Assembly (NCBI GenBank): GCA_027475525.1
Contig: JAMWFC010000115.1
Location: 1,178,001-1,242,000, forward strand
DNA from: Macrolepiota albuminosa
Lineage: Eukaryota > Basidiomycota > Agaricomycetes > Agaricales > Agaricaceae
DNA length: 64,000 nt
Direction of reading: 5' to 3'
Positions 11,851-23,875 of this stretch are shown here, one piece after another. The notes under the pieces are model-generated. The model was given only the letters and a program-made list of their open reading frames with translations, was not told where the DNA came from and made no database searches. How positions within the stretch are numbered: position 1 is the first letter of the stretch; the number at the start of each line of letters is the position of its first letter. A program made the position numbers and the translations under genes.

Positions 11851-12143
11851 TGTTGACCCATAGGTCTTATGTCCGCGCATCCGATAAAATCACGTGCTTA
11901 TTGCTACATCATCAGTCGTTCCCTCTCTTTTCACAGCCTCAGTTGTTTACCATCACCAAGGTTCGACACTGAGGCTGTAAGTGATGAATACTTAGTCATT
12001 CTTCGTCCTTGTAATAATACTCATATTCCCTACTTAGTATTTCAATTGTGTCTTTATAGGTATATTAATCTTAGTTGTTTACCATCACCAAGGTTCGACA
12101 CTGAGGCTTATTTCAATTGTGTCTTTATAGGTCCGGGATTCCA
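11851..12143 (+). repeat. copia 5' LTR
   Basis: 293 bp. It contains an internal direct repeat: a block of about 38 bp starting TTGTTTACCATCACCAAGG occurs twice (about 11942 and 12075), and a TATTTCAATTGTGTCTTTAT block occurs twice. The polymerase II start and R region probably lie inside, but I cannot place them. Confidence 0.92.
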
Positions 12144-12218
12144 GGTTATGGGCCTTTCTTTATGCTCGGACTCTCTTTAGTTTTTCGGTCTTTTTCTTTG
12201 CGCATATAACAGACATTT

Positions 12219-15200
12219 GTGGCCGCCTCCACGGTGTTTCCGTTGTTTTTCCCTCCCATTATCATGTCTTGCCATTCTACAGGAGAACATCATACTCGAC
12301 GGTTTCCCCACACTGGCAACACCGCTCAGACACTTCCAATGATGGGCCTGTCCATGACTGCTCGGCCGCATGAGCCACCGATCATCGATCCACAACGACC
12401 CCACTCTTCTGTACACGTTTTTACCACTTTTGATACCCCGAATAACCTCCAGAATAATCGTCCTTTTCAACAGACTTCTTTTCCTTTTGGTCCTTCGTCT
12501 CCCTTACCGCATATATCCACTTCCTTTCATGCACCTATTCCACAACGACCACCTGTTCGTCCTCCTTCCGTCCATACGCATTATTCTGATTCTCCATCTT
12601 TATCACGTCCGGTTTCTTTGCATTTGAACCATGCTTTTTCCCATCCTCCCTCTACACATATCTTTCGTGCAAATTCTGTCTGTCCAGAAGATATTCAGCC
12701 TCATAATATCCCTTTACCTCCATCACGTACCTCTTCTGTTATTTCAAATGCTAATAATATGTTACAAACCTTGCGTTCTCATTCTTCTGATTCTTCATCC
12801 GTTTATTCGCAACATTCCTCTCATCATGTTGAACCCCAGAACCATCAAACGCATTTCACATATACACCATACGCTGGTCCACAGAGAAATGTTTCGCATC
12901 ATGTTCCTCGTCCACCACCTCCTCATTTTCCTCAGCAACCTTTTCCAAATCCATCTTTTCGACCTTCTTTAATATCACATTCTTCTTCTCGCCATATCGA
13001 AACAGCTTTATCTGATACGAAACTTCCGTCTCTTGCTACTGTCCCACTTTTAAAGTCTTCTATTGAGTAGGTGTCTTGGTATTCGGCGGTGACTAGGGTG
13101 GTTACGAGCATTGGTCTACGTGGTCATATCTGCAGAGTCCCAAATGTTGGCAATCTTCGTGATCCTACGAGTCCAATTGCGCTTCCTCCACCTTACGATT
13201 TTGACTCCTCTCCTGAAGAAACTGAGGCCTATCGTGTCTTCTGGCACAATGATGATATCGTCGAACATGTCATTGTCGGAAAATTATCTCAGGAGATACA
13301 AGATTCTCTACCACCTAAACGTGGTGGCCAGTATGACCTCCCTGTCAGATCCGCTCGCGATCTTCTAGCTTTTCTTCAAGAGCGTTTCGGCATTGGGAAT
13401 GCATCTGTCGCTGAACTAACTAAGTCCAGAGTATTCACTCTCTCGGCGACTCCAGTTTCTGTGTCGACATATGTCCAACAATGGTGTTCTGCGGTATACC
13501 AACTAGCTGGTACTCCTTGGAACTTTACTCCTTGGCAGAAGATCCAAAAATTTGTCGATGGACTGCCGAACGGAGATCGTTGGTCTGTCCTCAAGGAGGA
13601 AGTACGTCAATCCTGGGAACGTGCAGGACCTCAAGGCGCATATGATTTTGCTACTTTGGCAACTCGTGTCATGAGTATGGATGCGGAACGCCGGCGTCTT
13701 TCTTTACAACATCGCTCTCGCCCTCAGCCAGGTACTTCTCAAACTTCGAACCCATCGAATACACAACAATTGTCCACCTCGACCACTTCATCATCTGTTT
13801 CTCCAGATCAGAATACTACCACTCGCCCACGACTTCAATGTTCCAATTGCAATATGTACGGACACACAATTGAAACGTGCTGGTCGAAGGGTGGTGGGAT
13901 GGAAAATGGTCGGGATCCTGCCCGTTTACGACCTAAAGCAAATATGGCTGCTGATGACACTCATCGCTTACCTACACCCTTATCCTTTGTCGAAGAAAGT
14001 GACGACACAGATGTAGCTCCCGCTGACAATGCCAATGATATTCATTTGTCTGCTTATGTTGCCGAGACGCATGCATCATTAAATCCGCCTTACTTTGCCT
14101 TTCTTCAATCAATGCCGTCGATTGCCCTTGCCTCTTTTTCGAATCGATTCAATGCGATCTTAGATTCAGGTTGTACAATCCATATTCTCCGAGACCAGAA
14201 GTTTTTCTGGACTTACGATGAGGCAGGAGCAACCCCGGTTGGGACAGCAAACTGTGGACTGCTTTCTACTGTAGCTCGTGGACAAGCACGTTTTCGTACG
14301 CACGTCAATGGTAAAAATGTGGTGATCACTCTCCAGGATTGCCTCCACGCACCTGACATTCCCATCAATTTACTTTCCGTTGGATCTATGGTTGAAAATG
14401 ATCTTAAGTTGCTATTCAAAAAGGATTCAACGTCCATCTTTTTCCCTGACATGGATCCATCTCTTCAAGGTCAAGTCATGGAAGCCACAGTTCACCAACG
14501 ACTTTCCTTTTTGTATTGTGACTTTGTGCTTCCATCCGTCAATCCGCAACCACTCGAAGTGTCATTTCCAGCAATTACAACCTCTTCCTTTCCCCGCATC
14601 GATGCGACGCCTACTTTATGGCATGCTCGGCTTGGCCATCCGGGACAAGATACAACCAGGGCCATCCTGACTAAGAATTATGCGGATGGGGTTGAGTATA
14701 CAGGAACCTTCTCGGATGACCACTGTATTCCCTGCATACTGGGAAAAAGACCTGCTCGCCCATTTGACCACTTCCAACACCGTGCCCCCGCAGTTTGTGA
14801 TCTTCTGCATATGGACTCTTGTGGTCTGTTTCCGGTTCTTTTTTCAAATGGCTGTTCAAACCATTTCCACACCATTCTTGATGACTGTTCTAATTTTGGA
14901 AGTACGGCACTTCTTTCTACGTGGAATCAAGCAACAAAACATTTTAGGCAAGTGGAAGCAAGTTGGGAGCTTAAGTCAGGCAATCGGATAAAAATTGTTC
15001 GTTCCGACAATGCGAAAGAATTCGTTTCTGGAGATCTTCAGGATTATCTGATCTCAAAAGGTATCACTCATCAGAACACTGCCCCCTATGCACACCAACA
15101 GAACGGGAAAGCTGAACGGTATATTCGTACTATTGAAGATACTGCGCAAGCCTTGATGGCTTGGTCAGGCTTGCCAATGTCTTTTTTAGGGGACGCAATC

Positions 15201-17526
15201 TTAACGGCACAATATCTTCAAAATCGTTTACCTACTTCAACTCTTCCCTCCCTCATTACTCCATATGAAGTTATGGAGAAAGCAAAGCCTAATCTTTCTC
15301 ATCTTCGAGTCTGGAGTTGCCGATGTTATGTTCTTTATCCTGCTGAACTTCGAGGAAAAGGCTCAGGTCATCGTTTTGAAGCGATCTTTGTTGGATACGA
15401 TGAAAACCGTATCGGTTGGCGTGTTCGGGACTTACACGGAAAATACTTCTTCTCACAAGATGTTATTTTCGATGAATCAGTTCCGGGCAGTCTCCGTTCC
15501 CATGCTTCTCGACAACGCTCATGTTCCCCACCCTCTTCTCCTGCACCACCCTTGGATATTTTGGAGTCTCCGATTGCTTCATGTTCCCCTTCCTGCCCTC
15601 CAGGTCCGGCAAACTGAAAAGGGTCGTCTTTACCATGATGAAATCACGGCTTGGAATGAAAAACTCATTAAATTGCGTTCTGACAAGGCGGCTCGCAAAG
15701 TACTGCCTCATCAAAATGTAGCTGCAGTTATGGATTTCAATGCTCTTCTTACATCAATTTCTTTTCCGGACTCTATTGATAATCTGGTTCAACTCGAACC
15801 TGCCTCCATAGCCGAATATAAAGCTTATGCCACTTATGGCCCGGATCCTCTTCCATTCAAATCCCCCCGTACTTATGACTTATCTAAAGCTCCTGACCAC
15901 TATACGGAAGCCATACGTCATCTTGATGCTGATGTATGGCGTAGTGCAATGCAACGTGAAGTGGATAGCTTACATTCACAAGGCGTTTTTAAAGTCGCTC
16001 CTCTTCCCCCTGGTCGAAAACCAATTGGAGTTAGATGGGTTTTTGCCCATAAACTCGATGCAAACGGGGATATCATTCGTGGCAAGGAGAAAGCTCGCCT
16101 CGTTGCTCAAGGCTTTAGCCAACGACCTGAGGACTATGGTTCTACCTATGCTCCGGTCGCAAAGATGACTAGTATACGAGTCACTCTTGCTTTTGCAGCA
16201 AAGTTCGATTTACATCTTTTCACGTTCGATGTCAAGACAGCATTCCTCAATGCACTCTTATCCCACGAGGTTTACTGCAAACAGATTCCTGGTTTCCCTG
16301 AAGCGGATCCCTCTGTGATGTATCGCCTGTTACGTGCTTTGTATGGCCTTAAGCAATCGTCGCACGAGTGGTACACCATCCTTCGACAGGCTCTTGAAAC
16401 TCTTGGCCTTACACGATGCGAAGTTGACCACGCCGTATTTATTGGCAATTTTGAAAAACCTCCTGATCCTACCATTCCCATGCCGGCGGATGGCACACCA
16501 CTTTTCATCATCATTTGCATTCATGTAGATGATGGCCTCAATGCCACCAACTCCGTTCAATTGTATCAATGGCTCATCAGGGAACTCAACACGCATTTCG
16601 AAGTCATTGATTCTGGTGCCACTTCTTTGTATTTAGGTATTCGGATTGATCGGGATCGGTTTCATCGTAAACTCTGGCTTTCGCAAAAGGGTTTTATGAC
16701 TGATCTACTCTCCACATATAACTTACTTGACGCAAAGACATCTGCAGTTCCTCTACATCAACCACTTTATTCCATCCCTGACACTCCTCCGAATTCTCTG
16801 CCTGACATCCATGATAACGACATCAAAATACACTATCAGCGTCTCGTTGGCTCGATCCTTTATCTTAGCCTGTGTACTTGACCCGATCTGGTGTTTACCG
16901 CGATGTGCCTGGGCCAATTTAACTCTAACCCAACTCGTGGTCACTTACTTGCAGCGAAAGGAGTTCTGAGATATATTGCGGGCACTTTGGACCTAGCTTT
17001 GGAATACAACTTCTCCTTGAACTCAGACACTCTGCATATTCACCTATTACTCCCTACAGGTTGTGGGTTTGTAGATGCGGACTGGGCATCAGACCCTAAT
17101 ACTCGACGAAGCGTCTCGGGATATGCGTTCTACCTATTTTCGAGTTTAGTTTCCTGGTCTTCCGTTCGCCAACGCACAGTTGCTCTTTCATCGACCGAGG
17201 CAGAATACATGTCGATGTCTCATGCCATGAGGGAAGCCATCTGGATCCGTCTTCTCCTATCCTCGCTTCGTCTTCCTGTACCTCATCCTTTTCCCATTCT
17301 TTGCGACAATAAAAGTGCTATTGATATTGCACAATCCGACTCTACGACATCTCGATCGAAACACATCGATATTCGTTACCACTTCATCAGAGAACACATA
17401 TCGTCGGGTTCCTTTGAAACGACCTGGGTTTCCACAGAAAATATGACGGCCGACATTCTTACTAAACCTCTTCTGCACTTATTGCATGATCGTTTCGTTA
17501 CACAGCTGGGGCTTGTTCGTCGCTGA
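12219..17526 (+). pseudogene. copia gag-pol, inactivated by two stops and one frameshift
   Basis: The frame opens at 12219 with a Pro/Ser/His-rich N-terminus. It meets TAG at 13068-13070 and continues in the same frame to 15617: gag core, CCHC knuckle CSNCNMYGHTIETC (about 13840), protease active site LDSGC (about 14162), integrase HHCC starting HARLGH (about 14622), and a D,D,E core (HMDSCG, RSDNAKE, GKAERY). Near 15,560-15,617 a frameshift moves the message to the frame holding the RT (HVDDG at about 16527). TGA at 16879-16881 falls exactly on the Arg of the conserved TRPD motif. RNase H follows (DADWA, STEAEY), ending at 17526. The two stops correspond to CAG to TAG and CGA to TGA, both C-to-T changes. 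The element needs a helper to move. Confidence 0.9.
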
Positions 17527-17583
17527 CTCTTTATCCCTACCTTTCATTACTGTTTCATTTTCACTTCTGCGCCGATGGGGTTG

Positions 17584-17876
17584 TGTTGACCCATAGGTCT
17601 TATGTCCACGCATCCGATCAAATCACGTGCTTATTGCTACATCATCAGTCGTTCCCTCTCTTTTCACAGCCTCAGTTGTTTACCATCACCAAGGTTCGAC
17701 ACTGAGGCTGTAAGTGATGAATACTTAGTCATTCTTTGTCCTTGTAATAACACTCATATTCCCTACTTAGTATTTCAATTGTGTCTTTATAGGTATATTA
17801 ATCTTAGTTGTTTACCATCACCAAGGTTCGACACTGAGGCTTATTTCAATTGTGTCTTTATAGGTCCGGGATTCCA
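17584..17876 (+). repeat. copia 3' LTR
   Basis: 293 bp, about 98.6 percent identical to the 5' LTR by eye (four substitutions, three of them transitions). A short G-rich stretch GATGGGGTTG just before it could be the polypurine tract. AACGA, the right TSD, follows directly. Confidence 0.92.
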
Positions 17877-17881
17877 AACGA

Positions 17882-18080
17882 TGTGACAGATTCCTACTAA
17901 CAAATGGTGGGCTCCGATCGAGCAAAAGGTAGAAGAAACAAAAAGGGTATCCCCCAGGGTTTGAACTCTCGAGACTTCGGTTTTTTGTTTGAAAAGGAAT
18001 GCGATGACGTAGGTTTTGAGCGCGAGGCGCGGATCAGTGTGACTGGGATTATATCGAAGGGAGAAGTAAGTGGAGAGAGA
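17882..18080. other. Gypsy-1 3' untranslated segment
   Basis: Non-coding tail between the end of Gypsy-1 pol (stop at 18081) and the copia insertion. With 11826-11845 on the other side of the copia element, it forms the Gypsy-1 sequence between the pol stop and the 3' LTR. Confidence 0.7.
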
Positions 18081-20417
18081 TTAAGCAACAGGGAGCTCCT
18101 CGTTCATTGGCTTGTCGTCGTCATTTTCTCCTTCTGCGTCAAGATCGGTGGAGGAGGGGGAGCTCTTACCCTTACGGGAGCAACGGCCCTTCCTAGGGTG
18201 AGCGGACGAAGCGCCGATGGTGAAACCTTGAGGGTGTGCCTCCTCAAAACGTCTCTTCTTGTAAGCTTTTTCTTCACGACGAGACTCGATGCGGGCCTGG
18301 TTCCGAACGGCCTTACGATGGGGGCGGAGTAGTGTGTCCTTGGTCATGTCCCAACGGGCAGTGTCGATGTCGCCATTGGGCTTGAGGAGACCAAAGACGC
18401 AGAAGTCGTTGTAACGTGGGTCGCAGTAGGGGAACGTCAGAAGACTGGGGGGAATGGCAAAGTTGTCGACGTTGTATGAAGCGGTGGTCTCATTCCAAGT
18501 AGTGAACTCGCAGGGGTTGTTGCCTTTGGACGCGTTGTAGGCGGCTGCAAATTCCGCGTACCCGGCAGGCACATAAGTATTTACGGTGACGTTGCAGCGA
18601 CGAACATCGTTGTCGTATCGGATGTACTCCTGCAGCTGGAGGGGATGGACCACAATGTTGGGGTCGATGGAGGTGAGCTGGATAAGTCCATCAGGACGTG
18701 TGGCGAGGAGTGGGTGAGGTTTATAATGGTCCTTGGGCCGGAAAGACATTGATGACGAGTGAGAATACGAGGCAGGGGGCGTTGTTGAGACAGAAGGCAG
18801 TGCTGAGCGATGGGGAGCGATGGAAATGGGTGGGGGGATGACCGGGGCTTTATATAGAGTAAATTGTACGGCCCCTAGGAATATTTGGGGGTCATCCAAT
18901 GGTGGGCTTCCAGTACCTGAGGGAAGATCACCTATATCGCTCACTCCCAGCGCCTCAAGATAGGGCGGTAGTAAATTAAGGTCCCGGACCTGATCATAAG
19001 CAAGCCAGGTCTTGTCTCCTGGGTGCCATAATACTTCAAAAATCGAGCCAGTTTTCGAGCCAGCATGACTGATAATCTTATCTGCCGTCCATTCACTCTC
19101 ATGATCTGGTTCGGTTTCCACCACAACTTGAGAATATAATCGTCCAGGAAAGCGTCGATCATCATTAGGGTGGTGAATGTGTAATAACGAGGCATGGTAT
19201 ACGTCATGAATTCCACGTCGCAGCATGTGCGTGGGTAATTGCACCTGGAATGAGAAGTTGCCAAAATCCTTCAAAAGTAAATAAGGCCCCACATATTTTG
19301 GTATCATCTTACGTGGCGTTCCCTTAGGGAAACTCATGTTTTTTGTTGACACATAAGCAAAATCTCCTTGTTTGAATGGCACGGGCTGACGCTTGCGATT
19401 AGCATGTCGGATCTGCTTTACTCGAGCCATTAGTATGGCATCGTGCGCGGCCATTATGGCAGCTTTTAGTTGTTGAGCGAAGATACGGACACCAGGAAAT
19501 TCCTCAGTGGATGGGTTGTCCCATACCATTGCTCTGGGCATCCTTCCCGTGTTCAAGAAGAAGGATGCGTATCCCGTGCTATCAGATCTCGCTGAGTTGA
19601 TAGCAAATTCAATTGCGGGCAATTTAGATACCCAGTTCTTGTGACTCGTACCAACGCATATTCTTATCATTTGGGTAATGGTTCGGTTTGCGCGTTCAGT
19701 GGCCCCGTCTGTCTCGGGGTGATATGCCGTCGACATTTTTAATTGAGTTCCAATCAGTGAGTTCAAGTGAGTCTAGAAAATACTGGTGAACCATGAGTCT
19801 CGGTCACTAACTATGGCCTTGGGTAGTCCGTGGTGCTTATAGACCTCAGAGAATACTAGTTCTGCTACATTTCGAGCAGTATAAGTGGTCTTACTGGGTA
19901 CTAGGTGAACCATACTGGTGAGCAGATCTATTATGACCATTATCTGATTATAAGTGGTGTTCCGATCCTTTGATTCCGGGAATGGTCCCACAAAGTCAAT
20001 GCCAATAGTCTCCCAGGGGTGAGTTGGAATTGGTAATGGGTTTAATAACCCATAGGGTCGCTGATTCGAGGGCTTATTCTGGCAACAAACCACACATGAT
20101 TCACAAAAAGCGTGTACGTTGCTGCTCATCCCTTTCCACCATACATGGTTGCGTAAGTATGTTAACGTTTTTTGTGCACCTAAATGGGCTAACATTGAAT
20201 GCGCTTCCGATATCACGACTTCCCTGAGGTTTCGTCTGGATATGATTACCTTGGGGATACAGAGGACACGGTCTTCGTTTGTCCGCAGATATAGAAGATT
20301 GTCTTTGGTGAGCTCAAAATTCTTATATTCCTTTGGACTTTTTACTATGCATTCAAAGGCTGGGTCCTCACTATATCTGTTTCGGACACTTGCTAACAAA
20401 TCTATTGGTTCACGCCC
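18081..20417 (-). pseudogene. Gypsy-1 pol 3' part: integrase, chromodomain, C-terminal extension
   Basis: Continuation of the Gypsy-1 polyprotein downstream of the Gypsy-2 insertion. Seen in order on the minus strand: integrase zinc-binding HHCC (about 20200-20080, ending CESCVVC), catalytic D in GIDFVGPFP (about 19990), second D in VSDRDSWF (about 19795), and E in HPETDGATERANR (about 19700). A TAG at 19773-19775 between the second D and the E replaces what is normally Trp (FWTHL-type context), a G-to-A change. A basic SH3-like domain and a chromodomain (WTADKIISHAGS to LPPYLEALGV, about 19090-18930) follow. About 290 further residues run to 18081, rich in Pro/Ser and then Lys/Arg. Chromodomains tether integration to histone-marked chromatin; an extension this long after one is unusual. 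Confidence 0.88.
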
Positions 20418-21350
20418 TGATGACACCCAAAGTTTGGTCAGTAACAAATGTGACTATAGTGTTACCATACCAAAAGCTTGCGTTGGGCGCGCTATAAGTA
20501 ATGTGAGGAGTCCCGGGCAGGTCCCAGAGAATGCGCCTGTGAAAAAGGGGAAAAGTCGGTAACGGAGTCGGCAAGTGTAAAGCGCTAAGGTAAAGCGCCT
20601 AGGAAAGAGCGGTAAGCGAACACGGCAATGTGAGCGGCAAGAGCATGGTATGCTTAGCGAAGTCTAAGCGTCGATAATGCCTGCCGTAGTTGCAAGGTGC
20701 AAGTGTGTTGAGTGTTGGCGAGCGTCTGTAACTGCCGATGAGTTCGACGTTGCCGACCGTAAATGAGCTCTTGAGTGTAAGGGAGACTGAGGAAAGAGGA
20801 GCAGGAAACTCTGGTCTGTTGTTCTATGGCGTATGTACAAGTTGGTAAGTACTTTTATACTACAATGAGTTCGCCGTCGCCAGTGGCTAATGACGCCAGA
20901 GTGCGGTAAACTAGAAAATTTCATAGGGGTAGCTCCAACGGTTTCAGATCCCTACCGTCCATTCAAGAGCCTTAGCGACGCCAGGCGACAGATCGCGAAG
21001 CTAAACCATCACTCCATTACCCTTCTGTCTGTCAGAGTACCTAAGCGATGTCAGGCGCCAAATCAAGACGCTAAGCGGTGTCAGACGCCAAGATCAAACG
21101 CCAAGCTGTCCGTCAGTTTTTGATAGATCATCAGGCTTCTCGCTAAGCGCTGTCGTCAGTGACTGATGCCATCTGTCAGTTGTCATTCTGTCTGCCGTCG
21201 GCGCTATCACTGATTGGATCTGCTTCTTGCCGTGCGCGGCCATCAAATATTGCCAAAAATGGTTAGTTAGCGCGCGCTAAGGTATTCTGAGCCCGTGCCG
21301 CGTTGCCGCAGCCTGCCGTTGATGCGCTAATCCTGTATGGGGTCCTATCA
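20418..21350 (-). repeat. Gypsy-2 3' LTR
   Basis: 933 bp, TGATGACACC to GGTCCTATCA on the + strand. It contains many near-repeats of GCTAAGCG/GCCAAG type. It differs from the other LTR at roughly 25 sites, most of them CG versus TG or CA. Confidence 0.92.
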
Positions 21351-21359
21351 TCTCCCCCC
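21351..21359 (-). other. Gypsy-2 polypurine tract
   Basis: On the minus strand GGGGGGAGA sits directly against the 3' LTR start TGATAGG, the usual position of the plus-strand primer of LTR retrotransposons. Confidence 0.75.
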
Positions 21360-21383
21360 AACTGAAAAATTGACTGTCCTCAG

Positions 21384-21537
21384 TCACCAAATAAGGCTAC
21401 CATTACCGCTTTTGTGACAGGTGGTCCGTGCGTTCTTGAGATTTTGTTTATAGTCCTGGCTCACCAAATAAGGCTACCATTACCGCTTTTGTGACAGGTG
21501 GTCCGTGCGTTCTTGAGATTTTGTTTATAGTCCTGGC
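21384..21537 (+). repeat. 77-bp exact tandem duplication no. 1
   Basis: 21384-21460 and 21461-21537 are identical copies starting TCACCAAATAAGG. This is one of six duplications with exactly the same 77-bp period inside Gypsy-2. It lies upstream of the antisense gene start. Probably an assembly seam rather than biology. Confidence 0.9.
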
Positions 21538-21597
21538 ACGTGAGTTTGGACTTCGTTTCTTCTCCCCATCTTTTTCCTGGCGCTCAATAATAAAAAT

Positions 21598-23875
21598 ATG
21601 TCCTTCCGTATTCCAACTCCGCCCCCCGTCCCATCTCGCGAGGCTCAAGACGCCGCCTCTGCCTACATCGTTAAGGCCAACAATTTCATCAAGCGCATCG
21701 AGGGTGTGGGCGCAGAGGCGCCTACAAACTTGGTTATTGCCGTAATGAAGTTATTGGAGCGTTGGTACAAGATTCGTGTCCTTGGCGTAGGCTGGGACAG
21801 GGAGATCGAGGTGCGGGAGTGGTGCCGAGCCTGCTATGTCGACAATCGTGGCGCCGAGTGGTTAGCGCCTTTCTCCAGATTCGTAAGTCTTTATGATTGC
21901 TTGCCGCGTCGCTAGCTAACTGATTCCCTAGGCGCCTCCTCCCGTCCCGACCATTGAGGACGAACTGGAGGACATCCTCTCTGGTGCCTTGCCAATGACG
22001 GTAAGCGTGCCAGCACCTGAGTGAGTATCTCTAACTGTAATTTCTAACTTAGCTGTGGTCTGATCTATCTCCTCACAGCAAGCAAGAGGTATTGGCGCCT
22101 CTTGCCAACCTGCAGGTTGATGCAGAGATGGCGGCAATTCGTGAGGAGGCGCTAGCCGAGGCGTCGCGAGACGCCAAGGAAAGAATCCAGGCGCAGGAGG
22201 GACGCGAAACTACTGGTGAGGAGGAGGTCGTCGGCAAGGAGCAGGCGCCTGTCACGAAAAGGCAGGAATCTACAGTCGCTGGGTCTAGCAAAGGTTCCCG
22301 CGCTGGTAGTGCTCAGAACCCAGCGCTACCGGCAAGCAGAATGGGTTCCCCAGTGAAACCGGGCAAGACTTTGAAAAAGAAGGTAAGCCTCATCCTTTCT
22401 TACCGCTGTTGGGCGTCGCTAATCAATTCTTTTTAGTCTCGCAAAGGAAAGGCCCCTCAGTATGCGGTAAGTGGTCTCCAACTGTGCTTGTGCCTCTGCT
22501 GACCATGAAACAGATTCCCACCCAGTCCTCCTTCGACGACAAGGAACTGAAGGTGTTGCTCTTGCCGCGACGGGAGGAGGTAACTTTGGATGAGGGAATC
22601 GAAGCGGGAGTGGAACTCCCAGAAATGAAGAATAAGCGCACGGTGGACAAGGCGATTCGCCAAGAGTTCAAAGACTTGCGGGGAGCGGTAAGCAACTATT
22701 CTTTTATGACTTTTCTTCCACTTAACTGGTCTTAGTGCGACAAATGTTGGGCTGACAACAATCCCGAGAGTTGTTGGTTCCCTACTGGCACCCAACCTTG
22801 CTACCAATGCGGCACTCTCAAGCGTGCCTGTACCATTGATGGCGCCAAGAGTCGTGAGCGGGGAGGGGCGCCAGACACCGTTGTTGAGAGAACTTTCTCC
22901 CGAGCAGTTTTGGTTAAGCGCGTGAGGGAGTTTGTGGAGAAGCAGAGGCAGGAGGCTGCCGCCGGGAGGGCAGCCAGTGTTAGCAAGTCCTCCTTGGCGC
23001 TGCCGACGCATCAAGGAGAGGATTCCGAATCTGTCGGCAAGTATGGCGCTGGCGAGCGCCTAGAAAAACGCAAGGTCTCTTCTCCCGGCAAGGGTAAGGC
23101 GAAGGCCAAACGCGTCCGTATCAAGTCGCCATCCCCCTCTCCAAGTGCTGAGGACAGGGAGATGAAAGAATTGGAGCAGGCCCTTGCCGCGAGTCGCCTG
23201 CCCCCTCCTAGCGGGGAGGCCGGTCCCAGTAAATTGCTGTCCCCAATTGACTTAGCGGATGGCGCGTCTGCTGGCCCGTCCAACGTTGGCGCTCAAACGG
23301 GGTCAGCAGCGGAGGACATTGAGATGGGGGCACCTGAGGATGTTGAGAAGTCGGAAGGGTCGCCAGGGAAGGAACAGGTGGACGAGGATGCCGAGGGTGA
23401 CTTGGATGAGACGTTGCGGGAGATACCTGGCAAGTCCCAGGAGTTGCCGCCGGTGGAGCCTGCCGCCCCCTGGGTAAGTGAGGGCGATTTAGCTGTGCAG
23501 CACTGGACGAGCTCAAGTGGCCCTTTGTCATGGACCCCCCAGCCTCAGCCAAGAGTTGCTGGCGACTCTTATGAGTGGCTGGGGGAAGACTTGGTCTATC
23601 CTGTGGTCGCCTTGTACCCGCCCCAGGTTATAGAGCGGATGGCGGTACGTGCGGCAAGCATGCGTGCAGTATTGGGTCGTGAGCGCGAACGAGTCCGGCA
23701 ACAAATCATGGCTTCGTAACTTCGATACTCTAATTTGACCCGTAGCATGGATGCGCTGCAAGAGTACCAGGCCGACTGTAATGAGGCGCTAGAGTGGCAA
23801 GCCCTCAACCATGTTCAGGTTGGCGACCTCTTGCCTTTTGACGACTCCCTGCCGCTCTCTGATGGCGAAGACTGA
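21598..23875 (+). CDS. antisense accessory gene of Gypsy-2, Zn2Cys6-like protein
   Basis: Seven exons give an exact frame of about 665 aa: 21598-21882, 21932-22000, 22053-22382, 22437-22466, 22514-22687, 22736-23715, 23746-23875 (an alternative exon 2 end at 22020 joined to 22080 also keeps frame). All introns are 30-54 nt with GTAAG-type donors. It runs opposite to gag-pol, converging on it between the integrase stop and the 3' LTR. Residues about 1-95 form a helical, Trp-rich N-domain. The sixth exon opens with a cysteine cluster, C-x2-C-x8-C-x8-C-x2-C-x6-C (CDKCW... CYQCGTLKRAC), which resembles the fungal Zn(II)2Cys6 DNA-binding fold but with x8 in place of the usual x6. Basic and coiled-coil-prone residues, then a long Pro/Ser/Glu-rich region with a KAKAKRVRIK basic patch, follow. 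Inferred role: nuclear regulator or gag-like accessory protein; unproven. Spliced introns mean it cannot have passed through its own sense transcript. Confidence 0.72.

Larger units (their letters stand above)
11846..17881 (+). mobile_element. Ty1/copia-type retrotransposon inserted near the 3' end of Gypsy-1
   Basis: The element runs 11851-17876 with 293-bp LTRs (11851-12143 and 17584-17876), beginning TGTTGACC and ending GATTCCA. A perfect 5-bp target-site duplication, AACGA, lies at 11846-11850 and 17877-17881. The LTRs differ at about four positions, so it is fairly young. Gene order is gag, protease, integrase, RT, RNase H, which defines copia. It sits only 20 bp inside the Gypsy-1 3' LTR, in the opposite orientation to Gypsy-1. 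Confidence 0.93.

Noticed and set aside
22457..23014. 185-codon minus-strand ORF opposite the antisense Gypsy-2 gene
   Set aside because: It overlaps introns and exons of the better supported plus-strand model, including the cysteine cluster, and has no motif.
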